NCBI GenBank assembly: GCA_016721115.1
Contig: JADKIW010000001.1
Location: 4,293,501-4,357,500, forward strand
Length of the DNA: 64,000 nucleotides
Direction: 5' to 3'
Origin: Candidatus Defluviilinea proxima
Lineage (GTDB): Bacteria; Chloroflexota; Anaerolineae; Anaerolineales; Villigracilaceae
The position numbers were made by a program, and so were the translations under genes. The notes under the pieces were generated by a model. It had not been told where the DNA came from. It saw nothing but the letters and a program-made list of their open reading frames with translations, and did no database searches. Positions 40,556-47,672 of the stretch are shown here, piece after piece. Numbering within the stretch: position 1 is the first letter of the stretch; every line of letters starts with the position of its first letter.

Positions 40556-41197
40556 ATGAAACTGACAACTACCACACAACTTTCGCTTGACGGTGTCATG
40601 CAGAGTCCTGGAGGTCCAGACGAGGACGACAGAGGCTTCACCCGCGGTGGGTGGGCTCACTTTGACAGTGAATCAGGTGAGTTTGTAGACCAAGTCTTTC
40701 AACGTGCAGATGCTTTCCTGTTCGGGCGCAAGACATACGACGTCTTTGCCTATTCGTGGGGAGCAGCGCCAAAAACAAGTAAAAGTCCAATTGCCTCAGC
40801 ACTGCACACAAAACCGAAATACGTGGTTTCAAGCACCTTGCGCGATCCAGAATGGGACAACACAAAAGTCTTAACAGCGGATTTTGCAGTTGCGATTGCC
40901 AATCTGAAAGCACAGCCAGGGCGCGAGCTACAAGTTCACGGAAGTGGTCAGCTCATCCGTTGGTTGTTCCAAAATCGTTTGATTGATGAGATGAACCTGA
41001 TTATCTTCCCTGTAATTTTGGGTCAAGGAATCCGATTGTTCCCTGATGTCGGCAATGATTTTGCGCTCCAACTTGTCGAATCAAGCGTCAAACCGAACGG
41101 AACGATAATACAAGTCTATCGACCTAAAGGAAACCCTGAGTATTCAACGGTCACTAAGGAAGAAACCCACAATATGTTCAAACAAAACTTCGGATAG
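40556..41197 (+). CDS. Dihydrofolate reductase-family (RibD C-terminal) protein, cassette-borne
   Basis: 213 aa with AGGAG before the ATG. TTTTQLSLDGVMQSPGGPDED opens the domain, then FQRADAFLFGRKTYDVFAYSW, VHGSGQLIRWLFQNRLIDEM and the C-terminal FPVILGQGIRLFPDVG. This is the YyaP/YqjY-type branch, presumed NADPH-dependent reductases of unknown substrate. It is the only ORF in the first putative integron cassette. A second family member lies at 43851, so the locus has two copies from different origins. Confidence 0.88.
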   Translation: MKLTTTTQLSLDGVMQSPGGPDEDDRGFTRGGWAHFDSESGEFVDQVFQRADAFLFGRKTYDVFAYSWGAAPKTSKSPIASALHTKPKYVVSSTLRDPEWDNTKVLTADFAVAIANLKAQPGRELQVHGSGQLIRWLFQNRLIDEMNLIIFPVILGQGIRLFPDVGNDFALQLVESSVKPNGTIIQVYRPKGNPEYSTVTKEETHNMFKQNFG

Positions 41198-41266
41198 TAC
41201 AAAAGAACTGGTGTTTAGTCCGATTTTGATGTAATCTGATATCTAGCATGAGTGCTTGCAGACGAA

Positions 41267-41398
41267 CGCCCAACACCGCGTGCACTGGACAGGTGGGAGT
41301 CGTCGCCATTTTCAAGCATTTTACTAGCTTCGAGTTTATACTGCTCCCAAGCAGAGTCCACGCCCCACCCACCTGCCAGTAACGCCAGCCGTTCGGCG
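41267..41398 (+). other. attC-like recombination site 1
   Basis: Integron attC architecture: R'' GCCCAAC (41268-41274, RYYYAAC) at the left end and R' GTTCGGC (41391-41397, GTTRRRY with one mismatch) at the right. Inside, GCGT pairs with ACGC, and ACTGGACAGGTGGG (41284-41297) pairs with CCCACCTGCCAGT (41368-41380) with one extra A at 41289, like the extrahelical base of attC hairpins. The central loop is about 70 bases. The DNA could fold as a single-stranded hairpin for an integrase, but no integrase gene lies in this window. Confidence 0.6.
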
Positions 41399-41430
41399 GC
41401 TTCGCAACAAAATATAAATAGGAAGTCATT

Positions 41431-42219
41431 ATGCTCAAAAAAATTATGGAAAAGAAATTTGCAAATGGAATTGTATACGCTATGGAAACCGAAGATGGTT
41501 ATCCAATAGAAGTGACTGACACATTTCTCCCATATTACACAAAAGACGCAATAGGGCGAAAGCAAAACGCGCTACATAGTGGAGAATTTGGAAGTCGGTT
41601 AGAGCGTTGGATGATTGGTGTATCAGTTATGAGTGGATGTCCAGTAGGATGTAAATTTTGCGCTACCGCCAGCCTGCCTAAATGTCGCTATTTACGCTCT
41701 GATGAAATAATCAGCCAAGTCAAATTTATACTTGGCCAACATCCCGAAATTGACCCCAACGATTGCATGGAATTCAAAATTAACTATACTCGTATGGGCG
41801 AACCGTTCTTAAACATTCTGGCAGTTCAGGAAACCGTCAATCAAATTAATTCCACTTTCCCCAACGCCCATCATTATGTAAGCACAATTGGCATAAAAGA
41901 CTCTGACTTTTCTTGGATTCGTGACAATATTACACTTCAATTTAGCGTACATTCTTTTGATGAACAATACCGAGATTGGCTTATTCCATTCCCACGAAAA
42001 ATGTCGCTTGAGGAAATTGGAAAGATTAGAACTGAAAGCAATCTAAAAACAACTATTAATCTTACTCTTGTTCGGGAAGATGACTTCTCTATTCAGGAAT
42101 TGAAACGTTTATTTGACCCCAAAATTCACTTTATTAAACTAAGCCCTATTAACCAGAACTGTGTTAGCGACGCAAATAATATGGGAGCAGGGATAATTAC
42201 TCAAACTAACCTTATATGA
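41431..42219 (+). CDS. RlmN-like radical SAM protein, N-terminal part (ends at in-frame TGA)
   Basis: 262 aa. Cluster motif MSGCPVGCKFCATAS (CxxxCxxC), then LRSDEIISQVKFIL, RMGEPFLNIL and YVSTIGIKDSDFSW follow the RlmN/Cfr order, but the N-terminal RlmN accessory domain is missing. The frame stops at TGA (42217-42219). In the same frame after the stop comes K-E-I-T, then the 46-codon ORF that carries AACGQL, the C-terminal catalytic-cysteine motif of RlmN. The gene is therefore either a nonsense-interrupted pseudogene or a two-piece enzyme. RlmN methylates adenosine C2 in 23S rRNA and tRNA; the substrate here is unknown. It lies in the second putative cassette. Confidence 0.8.
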   Translation: MLKKIMEKKFANGIVYAMETEDGYPIEVTDTFLPYYTKDAIGRKQNALHSGEFGSRLERWMIGVSVMSGCPVGCKFCATASLPKCRYLRSDEIISQVKFILGQHPEIDPNDCMEFKINYTRMGEPFLNILAVQETVNQINSTFPNAHHYVSTIGIKDSDFSWIRDNITLQFSVHSFDEQYRDWLIPFPRKMSLEEIGKIRTESNLKTTINLTLVREDDFSIQELKRLFDPKIHFIKLSPINQNCVSDANNMGAGIITQTNLI

Positions 42220-42231
42220 AAGGAGATAACA

Positions 42232-42372
42232 ATGGAACAAATTCAGCAGCAACTTGAAGAAGCAGGTTTTGACTACGCAATTGCTATAGCAACTGAAGCA
42301 GAAGTTGAAGCAGGCGCAGCATGTGGGCAACTTAGTATCATTACTTCTGAACAACCAGAACCCGCCGCCTAA
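42232..42372 (+). CDS. 46-aa ORF carrying the RlmN-like C-terminal AACGQL segment
   Basis: It is in the same frame as the radical SAM gene and begins 12 bases after its TGA, with an excellent AAAGGAG ribosome binding site. The product, MEQIQQQLEEAGFDYAIAI continuing to EAGAACGQLSIITS, matches the last helix and catalytic loop of RlmN (AACGQL; the cysteine resolves the methyl-protein intermediate). It may be re-initiated and associate with the larger piece. The TAA stop overlaps the R'' element of attC-like site 2, as often happens in integron cassettes. A modified-peptide precursor is a less likely reading. Confidence 0.65.
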   Translation: MEQIQQQLEEAGFDYAIAIATEAEVEAGAACGQLSIITSEQPEPAA

Positions 42373-42475
42373 CAAAGCGTGCACTGGACGCTGGGGATTT
42401 TGCGGCGTTTTCAAGCATTTTTCTGGCTTCGAGTTTTCTCTGCTCCCAAACAGAGTCCACGCCCACCCCAATGCC
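42364..42475 (+). other. attC-like recombination site 2, right end degenerate
   Basis: The left arm GCCGCCTAAC (42364-42373; R'' GCCTAAC) matches 9 of 10 bases of the complement of 41391-41400, the 5' boundary of this cassette. The centre is closely similar to site 1 (TTTTCAAGCATTTT, then CTTCGAGTTT, then CTGCTCCCAA and CAGAGTCCACGCCC). The expected right L' and R' arms cannot be found; the sequence runs into unrelated DNA before the antiporter gene. A deletion or decay is likely. Confidence 0.5.
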
Positions 42476-42526
42476 ACACCCTGCAGACACAAATTTACCA
42501 GTATCTTTATCAATGGAAAATAAGTA

Positions 42527-43735
42527 ATGCCACATGAAACACCCCTTATTGCAACAATTGCTGTCAGCCTAGCGTTTGCTTTTATAGGCGGACTCATAGC
42601 GGTCCGTTTTCATTTACCGCCACTAGTTGGTTATCTGCTTGCAGGGATTGCGGTGGGTCCATTTACACCTGGTTTCGTAGCCGATGTCCATATCGCGCCA
42701 CAATTAGCCGAAATAGGCGTTATTTTCTTGATGTTTGGGGTTGGCATGCATTTCTCCGTGCGGGATCTTTGGGAGGTGAGAAATATTGCGCTACCAGGGT
42801 CATTAGTCCAAATCGCTGTGGCAACCATACTTGGCATGGGAGTAGCGTCGCTGTGGGGATGGTCATTGGGAGCAGGGCTGGTATTAGGCTTGGCATTATC
42901 AGTTGCAAGCACAGTGGTATTGTTGCGGGCCTTGGAGTCCCACGGGCTTGTCAACACAAACAATGGGAAAATTGCAATCGGTTGGCTCATCGTTGAGGAC
43001 CTGATCATGGTGCTGGTCCTGGTCATACTCCCACCATTTGCTGAAACATTAGGCGGGCATGCCGGTGAAGGTCATGCCAGCCCATATGGCATACTTGCAA
43101 CTCTCGGTTTAACGCTTGGCAAGGTTGGCTTGTTTGTTGTATTTATGCTTTTAGGTGGAACACGTTTCTTTCCATGGTTACTCAAGAAAGTAGAGAAAAC
43201 AGGGATTCGGGAACTTTTTACACTAGCAGTTGTTGCCATTGGTCTTGGAGTAGCATTTGGCTCAGCTAAACTTTTCGGGGTCTCTTTCGCACTTGGCGCT
43301 TTCTTTGCGGGTATCGTAATAAAAGAATCCGATTTTAGTCATCGTGCAGTTACGGACACACAACCTTTGCAAGATGCCTTCGCTGTCCTCTTTTTTGTAT
43401 CAGTAGGCATGCTGTTCGACCCCTCTATTCTTGTAAAGCAATTCGTCCAAGTTTTAATCGTATTGGCAATTATTGTCCTGGGGAAATCTCTAGCCGCTTT
43501 TACGATTGTGCGAATTTTACGTTTTTCATCTTCAACTGCGTTGATTGTTTCAGGAGCATTAGCCCAAATCGGAGAATTCTCATTTATTCTCGCTGGGCTG
43601 GGAGTTAGCTTAGGCCTTCTTTCGCAAGAAGGACAAAGTCTAATTTTGGCGGGAGCACTGTTGTCAATCATTTTAAATCCATTGATCTTTAATCTTGCCA
43701 AAGGAATTAGCGCGAAACACATCCCCACAACTTGA
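42527..43735 (+). CDS. CPA2-type cation:proton antiporter without RCK domain (YbaL/KefB-like)
   Basis: 402 aa. LPPLVGYLLAGIAVGPFTPGFVAD and LAEIGVIFLMFGVGMHFSVRDLW mark the CPA2 family, followed by VASTVVLLRALE, WLIVEDLIMVLVLVILPP and FGVSFALGAFFAGIVI. About 12 transmembrane helices are seen. YbaL/KefB proteins normally add a C-terminal TrkA-N/RCK nucleotide-binding domain; here the protein ends after the last helix, so that regulation is missing or supplied by another protein. Likely substrates are K+ or Na+ with H+. No Shine-Dalgarno is obvious. Confidence 0.85.
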   Translation: MPHETPLIATIAVSLAFAFIGGLIAVRFHLPPLVGYLLAGIAVGPFTPGFVADVHIAPQLAEIGVIFLMFGVGMHFSVRDLWEVRNIALPGSLVQIAVATILGMGVASLWGWSLGAGLVLGLALSVASTVVLLRALESHGLVNTNNGKIAIGWLIVEDLIMVLVLVILPPFAETLGGHAGEGHASPYGILATLGLTLGKVGLFVVFMLLGGTRFFPWLLKKVEKTGIRELFTLAVVAIGLGVAFGSAKLFGVSFALGAFFAGIVIKESDFSHRAVTDTQPLQDAFAVLFFVSVGMLFDPSILVKQFVQVLIVLAIIVLGKSLAAFTIVRILRFSSSTALIVSGALAQIGEFSFILAGLGVSLGLLSQEGQSLILAGALLSIILNPLIFNLAKGISAKHIPTT

Positions 43736-43850
43736 CACGCACATGGTCTAGGGGCTCATACAACAAAGCTATGATAAGTTCGAAATTCAGTCTATTTCCG
43801 CCTTGACCAAACAGAACACACGTTCTACAATCTCTCCAAGGAGATTTACC

Positions 43851-44450
43851 ATGAGAAAAATTGTTGTGCTTGAACATCTTTCCCTTGACGGTGTCATACA
43901 GGCCCCAGGCGGACCCGAAGAAGATCCCAGTGGCGGCTTCGCATACGGAGGGTGGATCAGCTCATATTCTGATGAGATTCTTGGAACAGCCCTAAGAAAG
44001 CAGATGAATTTGCCGTTCGACTTATTGTTAGGTCGCAAAACCTTTGATATTTGGGCGCCGTATTGGCCGCAACATGCAGACGTGTGGCCGGGCGTCAACA
44101 TAGCGACCAAGTACATCGCATCAAACACCGTGACGTCTAGCACATGGCAACCGTCCGTGTTTTTGGATGGAGACATTGCGGAAAAGGTCGCCAAGATCAA
44201 GGAACAGCAAGGGCCAGATTTGCACGTTTGGGGAAGTGGCAATCTCATTCAGACACTGATCAAGCATGATTTGGTCGACGTCTTCTGGCTGATGATCTAT
44301 CCGATCACGTTAGGCAGTGGAAAACGGTTGTTTGCTGATGGCACGATTCCGATGGCATTCAAAGTGACGGCAAGTAAGGTCACATCGAACGGCGTCATTA
44401 TCGTGAATTATGAGCGTGCAGGCGCAGTTACTAACAGTCCAACTGACTGA
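43851..44450 (+). CDS. Dihydrofolate reductase-family (RibD C-terminal) protein, second copy
   Basis: 199 aa from ATG 43851 (AAGGAG at proper spacing). MRKIVVLEHLSLDGVIQAPGGPEEDPSGGFAYGGW is close to the cassette-borne copy, and later blocks match: LLLGRKTFDIWAPYW, VWGSGNLIQTLIKHDLVDVF, MIYPITLGSGKRLFADG. A presumed NADPH-dependent reductase of unknown substrate. It shares the family with 40556-41197, but the two sequences differ throughout, so this is not a recent duplication. Confidence 0.88.
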   Translation: MRKIVVLEHLSLDGVIQAPGGPEEDPSGGFAYGGWISSYSDEILGTALRKQMNLPFDLLLGRKTFDIWAPYWPQHADVWPGVNIATKYIASNTVTSSTWQPSVFLDGDIAEKVAKIKEQQGPDLHVWGSGNLIQTLIKHDLVDVFWLMIYPITLGSGKRLFADGTIPMAFKVTASKVTSNGVIIVNYERAGAVTNSPTD

Positions 44451-44501
44451 ACAAAAGCAAGTAAAATCTGTAAGACAAAAACCTGCCAAAAGACAAACAG
44501 C

Positions 44502-45410
44502 ATGCAAACAAAATACAACTTCTCAGTTCCTAACTTCAAAAAAATACGACTGATCATTGATACCGATGCGAAGAATGAAGCAGACGATCAGTTTGCAATT
44601 GTGCATGCGTTATTGACCAACAAATTTATTGTCAAAGGAATAATTGCCGCGCATTTTGGGACCCGAAGAACAGACCAATCCATGCTCGAGAGTTATTCTG
44701 AAATAGAAAAAGTATTGAATCTCATGGGCGTGCGGACCTCCTATGAAGTCAAGCATGGCTCTGCGACTTCTCTAGTTTCTGAAGATGACGTAACCACTTC
44801 TGAAGGAAGTGAGTTGATCATAAAAGAAGCGCTCGCCAATGATGACCAGAAATTGTTCTGTATTTTTCTTGGTCCATTAACGGATATGGCAATCGCCCTG
44901 AAACAACGCCCAGAAATAGAAGATAGGGTAACCGTCATATGGATCGGTGGAGGGGTATGGCCTGTAGGCGGTGATGAATTCAACTTAAGCAATGACATTC
45001 TAGCCGCAAACATTGTCTACAGATCAAACGTGGAATTATGGCAGGTTCCACGGAATGTATATAGCATGATGCGGGTAAGTCTGGCAGAGTTACAAAAGAA
45101 GGTGAAACCCTGCGGAGAGATAGGGAACTACCTTTTTCAACAAATGGTTGAGTTTAACGACACATTGGGGAATAATCCCGTGTGGCCATTGGGAGAATCC
45201 TGGGTGCTGGGCGATTCTGCCGCCATCGGCTTATTAATGGATGACCAGAATTTTGACTACAAGCTGGTTCCTGCTCCCCACGTGTTGGACGATATGAGTT
45301 ACCGCCACGAAACTAGTGATCGTTTTATCAGGATGTATAACTCCATCGACTCTCGTTTTATTTTGGAAGATTTCTTTAGCAAAATGGAGATCACATTTAA
45401 GAAAGGATAA
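44502..45410 (+). CDS. Nucleoside hydrolase-like protein
   Basis: 302 aa. LIIDTDAKNEADDQFAIVHALL carries the calcium-binding Asp cluster, although the usual DTDxGxDD spacing is stretched by inserted residues. LFCIFLGPLTDMAIALKQRP, VIWIGGGVWPVGGDEFNLSNDILAANI and the C-terminal half follow the inosine-uridine nucleoside hydrolase fold. It should cut N-glycosidic bonds of nucleosides or related compounds; specificity is unknown. No Shine-Dalgarno precedes the ATG. Confidence 0.82.
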   Translation: MQTKYNFSVPNFKKIRLIIDTDAKNEADDQFAIVHALLTNKFIVKGIIAAHFGTRRTDQSMLESYSEIEKVLNLMGVRTSYEVKHGSATSLVSEDDVTTSEGSELIIKEALANDDQKLFCIFLGPLTDMAIALKQRPEIEDRVTVIWIGGGVWPVGGDEFNLSNDILAANIVYRSNVELWQVPRNVYSMMRVSLAELQKKVKPCGEIGNYLFQQMVEFNDTLGNNPVWPLGESWVLGDSAAIGLLMDDQNFDYKLVPAPHVLDDMSYRHETSDRFIRMYNSIDSRFILEDFFSKMEITFKKG

Positions 45411-45427
45411 AAAAGGAAACTCAAATC

Positions 45428-46006
45428 ATGAAAAGGTCGTCTCTTTCTGATCTCCTTGCCGTAAGCATATTCATGGCGTGGTTATTAAGCGGATGCACAT
45501 CGCCATCAACACCTATTCCCATTGAGCCCACTCAAACAAATGTCTCATCTCAACCCACGAATGAATCAGACGCACCTCCGCAATCTGACGAGCACTATTC
45601 AATCACTGAAGTTGAAGAGCTGGCTGGTTTTGATGTCAAAGAACCCGTATACCTGCCAGACGGTGTATCGTTTGAATATGCCACCTATCAAAAGTCGCCT
45701 TATCCTAATGTGACTTTGCACTTTAAACTCGTCCACAAGACATATGGTGATATGGGCGTTTTCTTCCAGATCGTGCAAGAGCCACAAGCAGAAGCAATGC
45801 CCAATCCAAATGCATGCGGCACGTCCGGTACCGACTGTGAAGCAATTCAAATTGGCGACATGACTGTGAAATACCGCTTGAGCGCCCCAACAGAATCCCT
45901 GATGTGGGATGCAGATGGCTTTTCATTTCAACTCTTGAGAACCGCGGGAGAACCAAACAAAACCTATAAAGATGAACTATTGAAAGTCGTTGGCAGTATA
46001 AAGTAA
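45428..46006 (+). CDS. Lipoprotein with DUF4367-like domain
   Basis: 192 aa. A signal peptide and lipobox (LLSGCTS) open it, then a Thr/Pro/Ser-rich spacer. The C-terminal 130 residues start TEVEELAGFDVKEPVYLPDGVSFEYA and follow the pattern of DUF4367-type extracytoplasmic domains. A CGTSGTDC pair may form a disulfide. AAAAAGGA lies upstream of the ATG. It ends the accessory run and is closed by a symmetric terminator. Confidence 0.75.
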   Translation: MKRSSLSDLLAVSIFMAWLLSGCTSPSTPIPIEPTQTNVSSQPTNESDAPPQSDEHYSITEVEELAGFDVKEPVYLPDGVSFEYATYQKSPYPNVTLHFKLVHKTYGDMGVFFQIVQEPQAEAMPNPNACGTSGTDCEAIQIGDMTVKYRLSAPTESLMWDADGFSFQLLRTAGEPNKTYKDELLKVVGSIK

Positions 46007-46060
46007 ACAAGCGTTTACAGCTGTTTTAACTCAATAACAAAAGATGTATCATGAATCAAA

Positions 46061-46095
46061 AAGCGGTCACGCAATTGCGTGACCGCTTCATTTTT
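46061..46095. terminator. Bidirectional terminator between the lipoprotein and mreB-like genes
   Basis: A 12-bp perfect stem (AAGCGGTCACGC/GCGTGACCGCTT) with loop AATT and A/T-rich sequence on both sides. It serves the two convergent units. Confidence 0.9.
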
Positions 46096-46100
46096 ACATT

Positions 46101-47102
46101 TTATACCTGCGGGAGGTTGCGCCGTAAAATATTATACAAGGGCAACGCTTTCACCGCACCTTCAACCACACAGGTCAACGGGTTATCCACGAGGTAGGCA
46201 GGGATACCCAATGACTTGGTCAGTAGTTTATCGATGCCGCGCAATAATGCACCACCGCCACACAACGCCACACCACGGTCAATGATATCGGCCACAAGCT
46301 CAGGCGGTGTCTTCTCGAGCACACGGCGGCCAGTTTCTATCACAGCCTTGAGCGGCTCCTGCAAGGCTTCGACAATCTCACCCGTTGTCAATGTAACAGG
46401 ACGCGGCAAGCCGGTCACCTGATCTTGTCCTTGCACTTCCATGCTGTTCTCAGTATCCTGCGGAACAGCGGCTCCGATCTTGACTTTGAGATGCTCGGCC
46501 GTCACTTGCCCGATCACAACTCCATACTTTCTACGTACATAATTGACAATGGCGTCGTCGAGGTCCATGCCACCAGCACGCAAAGTTTCAGCTGAAACAA
46601 TGCCATACATCGCCATGACGGCCGCTTCCGTACATCCACCGCCCAAAGTGATGACCATATTTCCAGATGGCGAATTAATCGGCAGGTCCACACCGAGAGC
46701 CGCCGCAAGAGGCTGTTGGATAAGGGACGCATCGCGGCTTCCCGCCTCCAAAACTGCTTCATAGACCGCGCGTCTCTCTACACTGGTAACGCCATACGGC
46801 ACCGAGATCATCACACGTGGACGAAAGATGCGCATCGATCCGCTAACGCGTTGCAACAGATATGAGAGAAGTGTTTCAGTGATCTCGTAATCAGCGATGA
46901 CCCCATTCTTCAATGGGCGCGCAACTTCAATACTTTCAGGGACGCGTCCATACATATCCAACGCCTCCCGTCCCACCGCGACCATCTTTTGGTCATCTAC
47001 TTCGATGGCAACGATGGTCGGTTCCTCCAACAGCACTTGTGTGCTGTCAGCAAGGCGGGTGAACATGGTACCCAGGTCTATACCCAGGTCTTTTGAGAAC
47101 AT
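46101..47102 (-). CDS. MreB-like actin-family protein with altered nucleotide-site motifs
   Basis: 333 aa from ATG 47102 (a GTG 6 bases upstream is also possible). MFSKDLGIDLGTMFTRLADST opens it and the order of blocks follows MreB: ARPLKNGVIADYEITE, RPRVMISVPYGVTSVERRAV, LIQQPLAAALGVDLPI, and CGGGALLRGIDKLL. The phosphate-2 motif is TLGGGCTEA instead of DIGGGTTE, and phosphate-1 is GTMFT instead of GTANT, so nucleotide binding or hydrolysis may differ. The gene starts 12 bases after the atpC stop, in the F1 ATPase operon. A shape or division role is likely but unproven. Confidence 0.85.
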   Translation of the reverse strand: MFSKDLGIDLGTMFTRLADSTQVLLEEPTIVAIEVDDQKMVAVGREALDMYGRVPESIEVARPLKNGVIADYEITETLLSYLLQRVSGSMRIFRPRVMISVPYGVTSVERRAVYEAVLEAGSRDASLIQQPLAAALGVDLPINSPSGNMVITLGGGCTEAAVMAMYGIVSAETLRAGGMDLDDAIVNYVRRKYGVVIGQVTAEHLKVKIGAAVPQDTENSMEVQGQDQVTGLPRPVTLTTGEIVEALQEPLKAVIETGRRVLEKTPPELVADIIDRGVALCGGGALLRGIDKLLTKSLGIPAYLVDNPLTCVVEGAVKALPLYNILRRNLPQV

Positions 47103-47114
47103 TGCCACGAGGGT

Positions 47115-47555
47115 TTAAGACTCCGATTTCGGTATGCGTGTCCCGCTGAGACCATAACGGCGCGCCGCATCAAGACGTAGATTGGAACGACGTAAGGCCG
47201 CTTCAACAGAAAGGTATGTATCTGGATCAGTAGGTACACCCCTGGAAAGAACTTCTTCAGCACGTTTACGTGCTACTTCAGCGCGAGCGACATCGATCTC
47301 ACCAACATTCTCAGCCGCATCTGCAAGAATAGTGACGATATCCGGTTGCACTTCTGCCACACCACCTGCAACGGTAAACAGTTCTTCTTTACCAGATTTA
47401 CGGACTTTGATGATGCCGTATTTCAGTGTGGTAAGAACAGGCGCATGTTTGGGAAGGATACCCATCTCCCCACCTGCACCGGGAAGCACAACCATATCCA
47501 CATCACCTTCGAATACGGTTCGGTCCTGGGAGACAATTTCACAACGAATGGTCAT
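47115..47555 (-). CDS. atpC: ATP synthase F1 epsilon subunit
   Basis: 146 aa from ATG 47555 (MTIRCEIVSQDRTVFEGDVDMVVLPGAGGEMGILPKHAPVLTTL). The N-terminal beta domain and the C-terminal helix pair (VARAEVARKRAEEVL then ALRRSNLRLDAARR) are complete. The subunit couples rotation and can inhibit hydrolysis. It lies after atpD, but a palindromic repeat occupies the intergenic space. mreB follows 12 bases later. Confidence 0.95.
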   Translation of the reverse strand: MTIRCEIVSQDRTVFEGDVDMVVLPGAGGEMGILPKHAPVLTTLKYGIIKVRKSGKEELFTVAGGVAEVQPDIVTILADAAENVGEIDVARAEVARKRAEEVLSRGVPTDPDTYLSVEAALRRSNLRLDAARRYGLSGTRIPKSES

Positions 47556-47569
47556 AGTCAATCCATTTC

Positions 47570-47659
47570 GTCATTGCGAGTGACACTTTAGCGATACGAA
47601 GCAATCTCCATTTGATAAGGGGATTGCTTCGTCGAGAGGAATACCATTCTCGCAACGAC
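47570..47659. repeat. 90-bp palindromic MITE-like element between atpD and atpC
   Basis: The outer arms are GTCATTGCGAG and CTCGCAACGAC. An inner inverted repeat, CGAAGCAATC with GATTGCTTCG, lies around a short centre. The CGTCATTGCGAG start resembles a dispersed bacterial palindromic repeat. It forms a long hairpin in the F1 operon mRNA and may affect the relative amounts of atpD and atpC. Confidence 0.7.
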
Positions 47660-47672
47660 CGATATTATCTTT

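Noticed and set aside
41178..41565. Minus-strand ORFs across the attC-like site 1
   Set aside because: They lie over the inverted repeat and gene ends, and have no recognisable motif or start signal.
42217..42219. TGA in the RlmN-like gene as selenocysteine or a recoded codon
   Set aside because: Other genes here end in TGA, no selenocysteine-like context or stem-loop just after the TGA is evident, and a normal ribosome binding site and ATG follow at once. Re-initiation or a nonsense mutation is simpler.
42232..42372. 46-aa ORF as a RiPP precursor for the radical SAM gene
   Set aside because: It first looked like a peptide substrate, but its AACGQL end and its frame relation to the upstream gene match the RlmN C-terminus, so the split-enzyme reading is preferred.
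40504..46006. Phage or insertion-sequence origin of the accessory stretch
   Set aside because: No transposase, integrase, terminal inverted repeats of an IS, or phage structural genes are seen. The attC-like logic explains only the first two cassettes; the rest is left unexplained.
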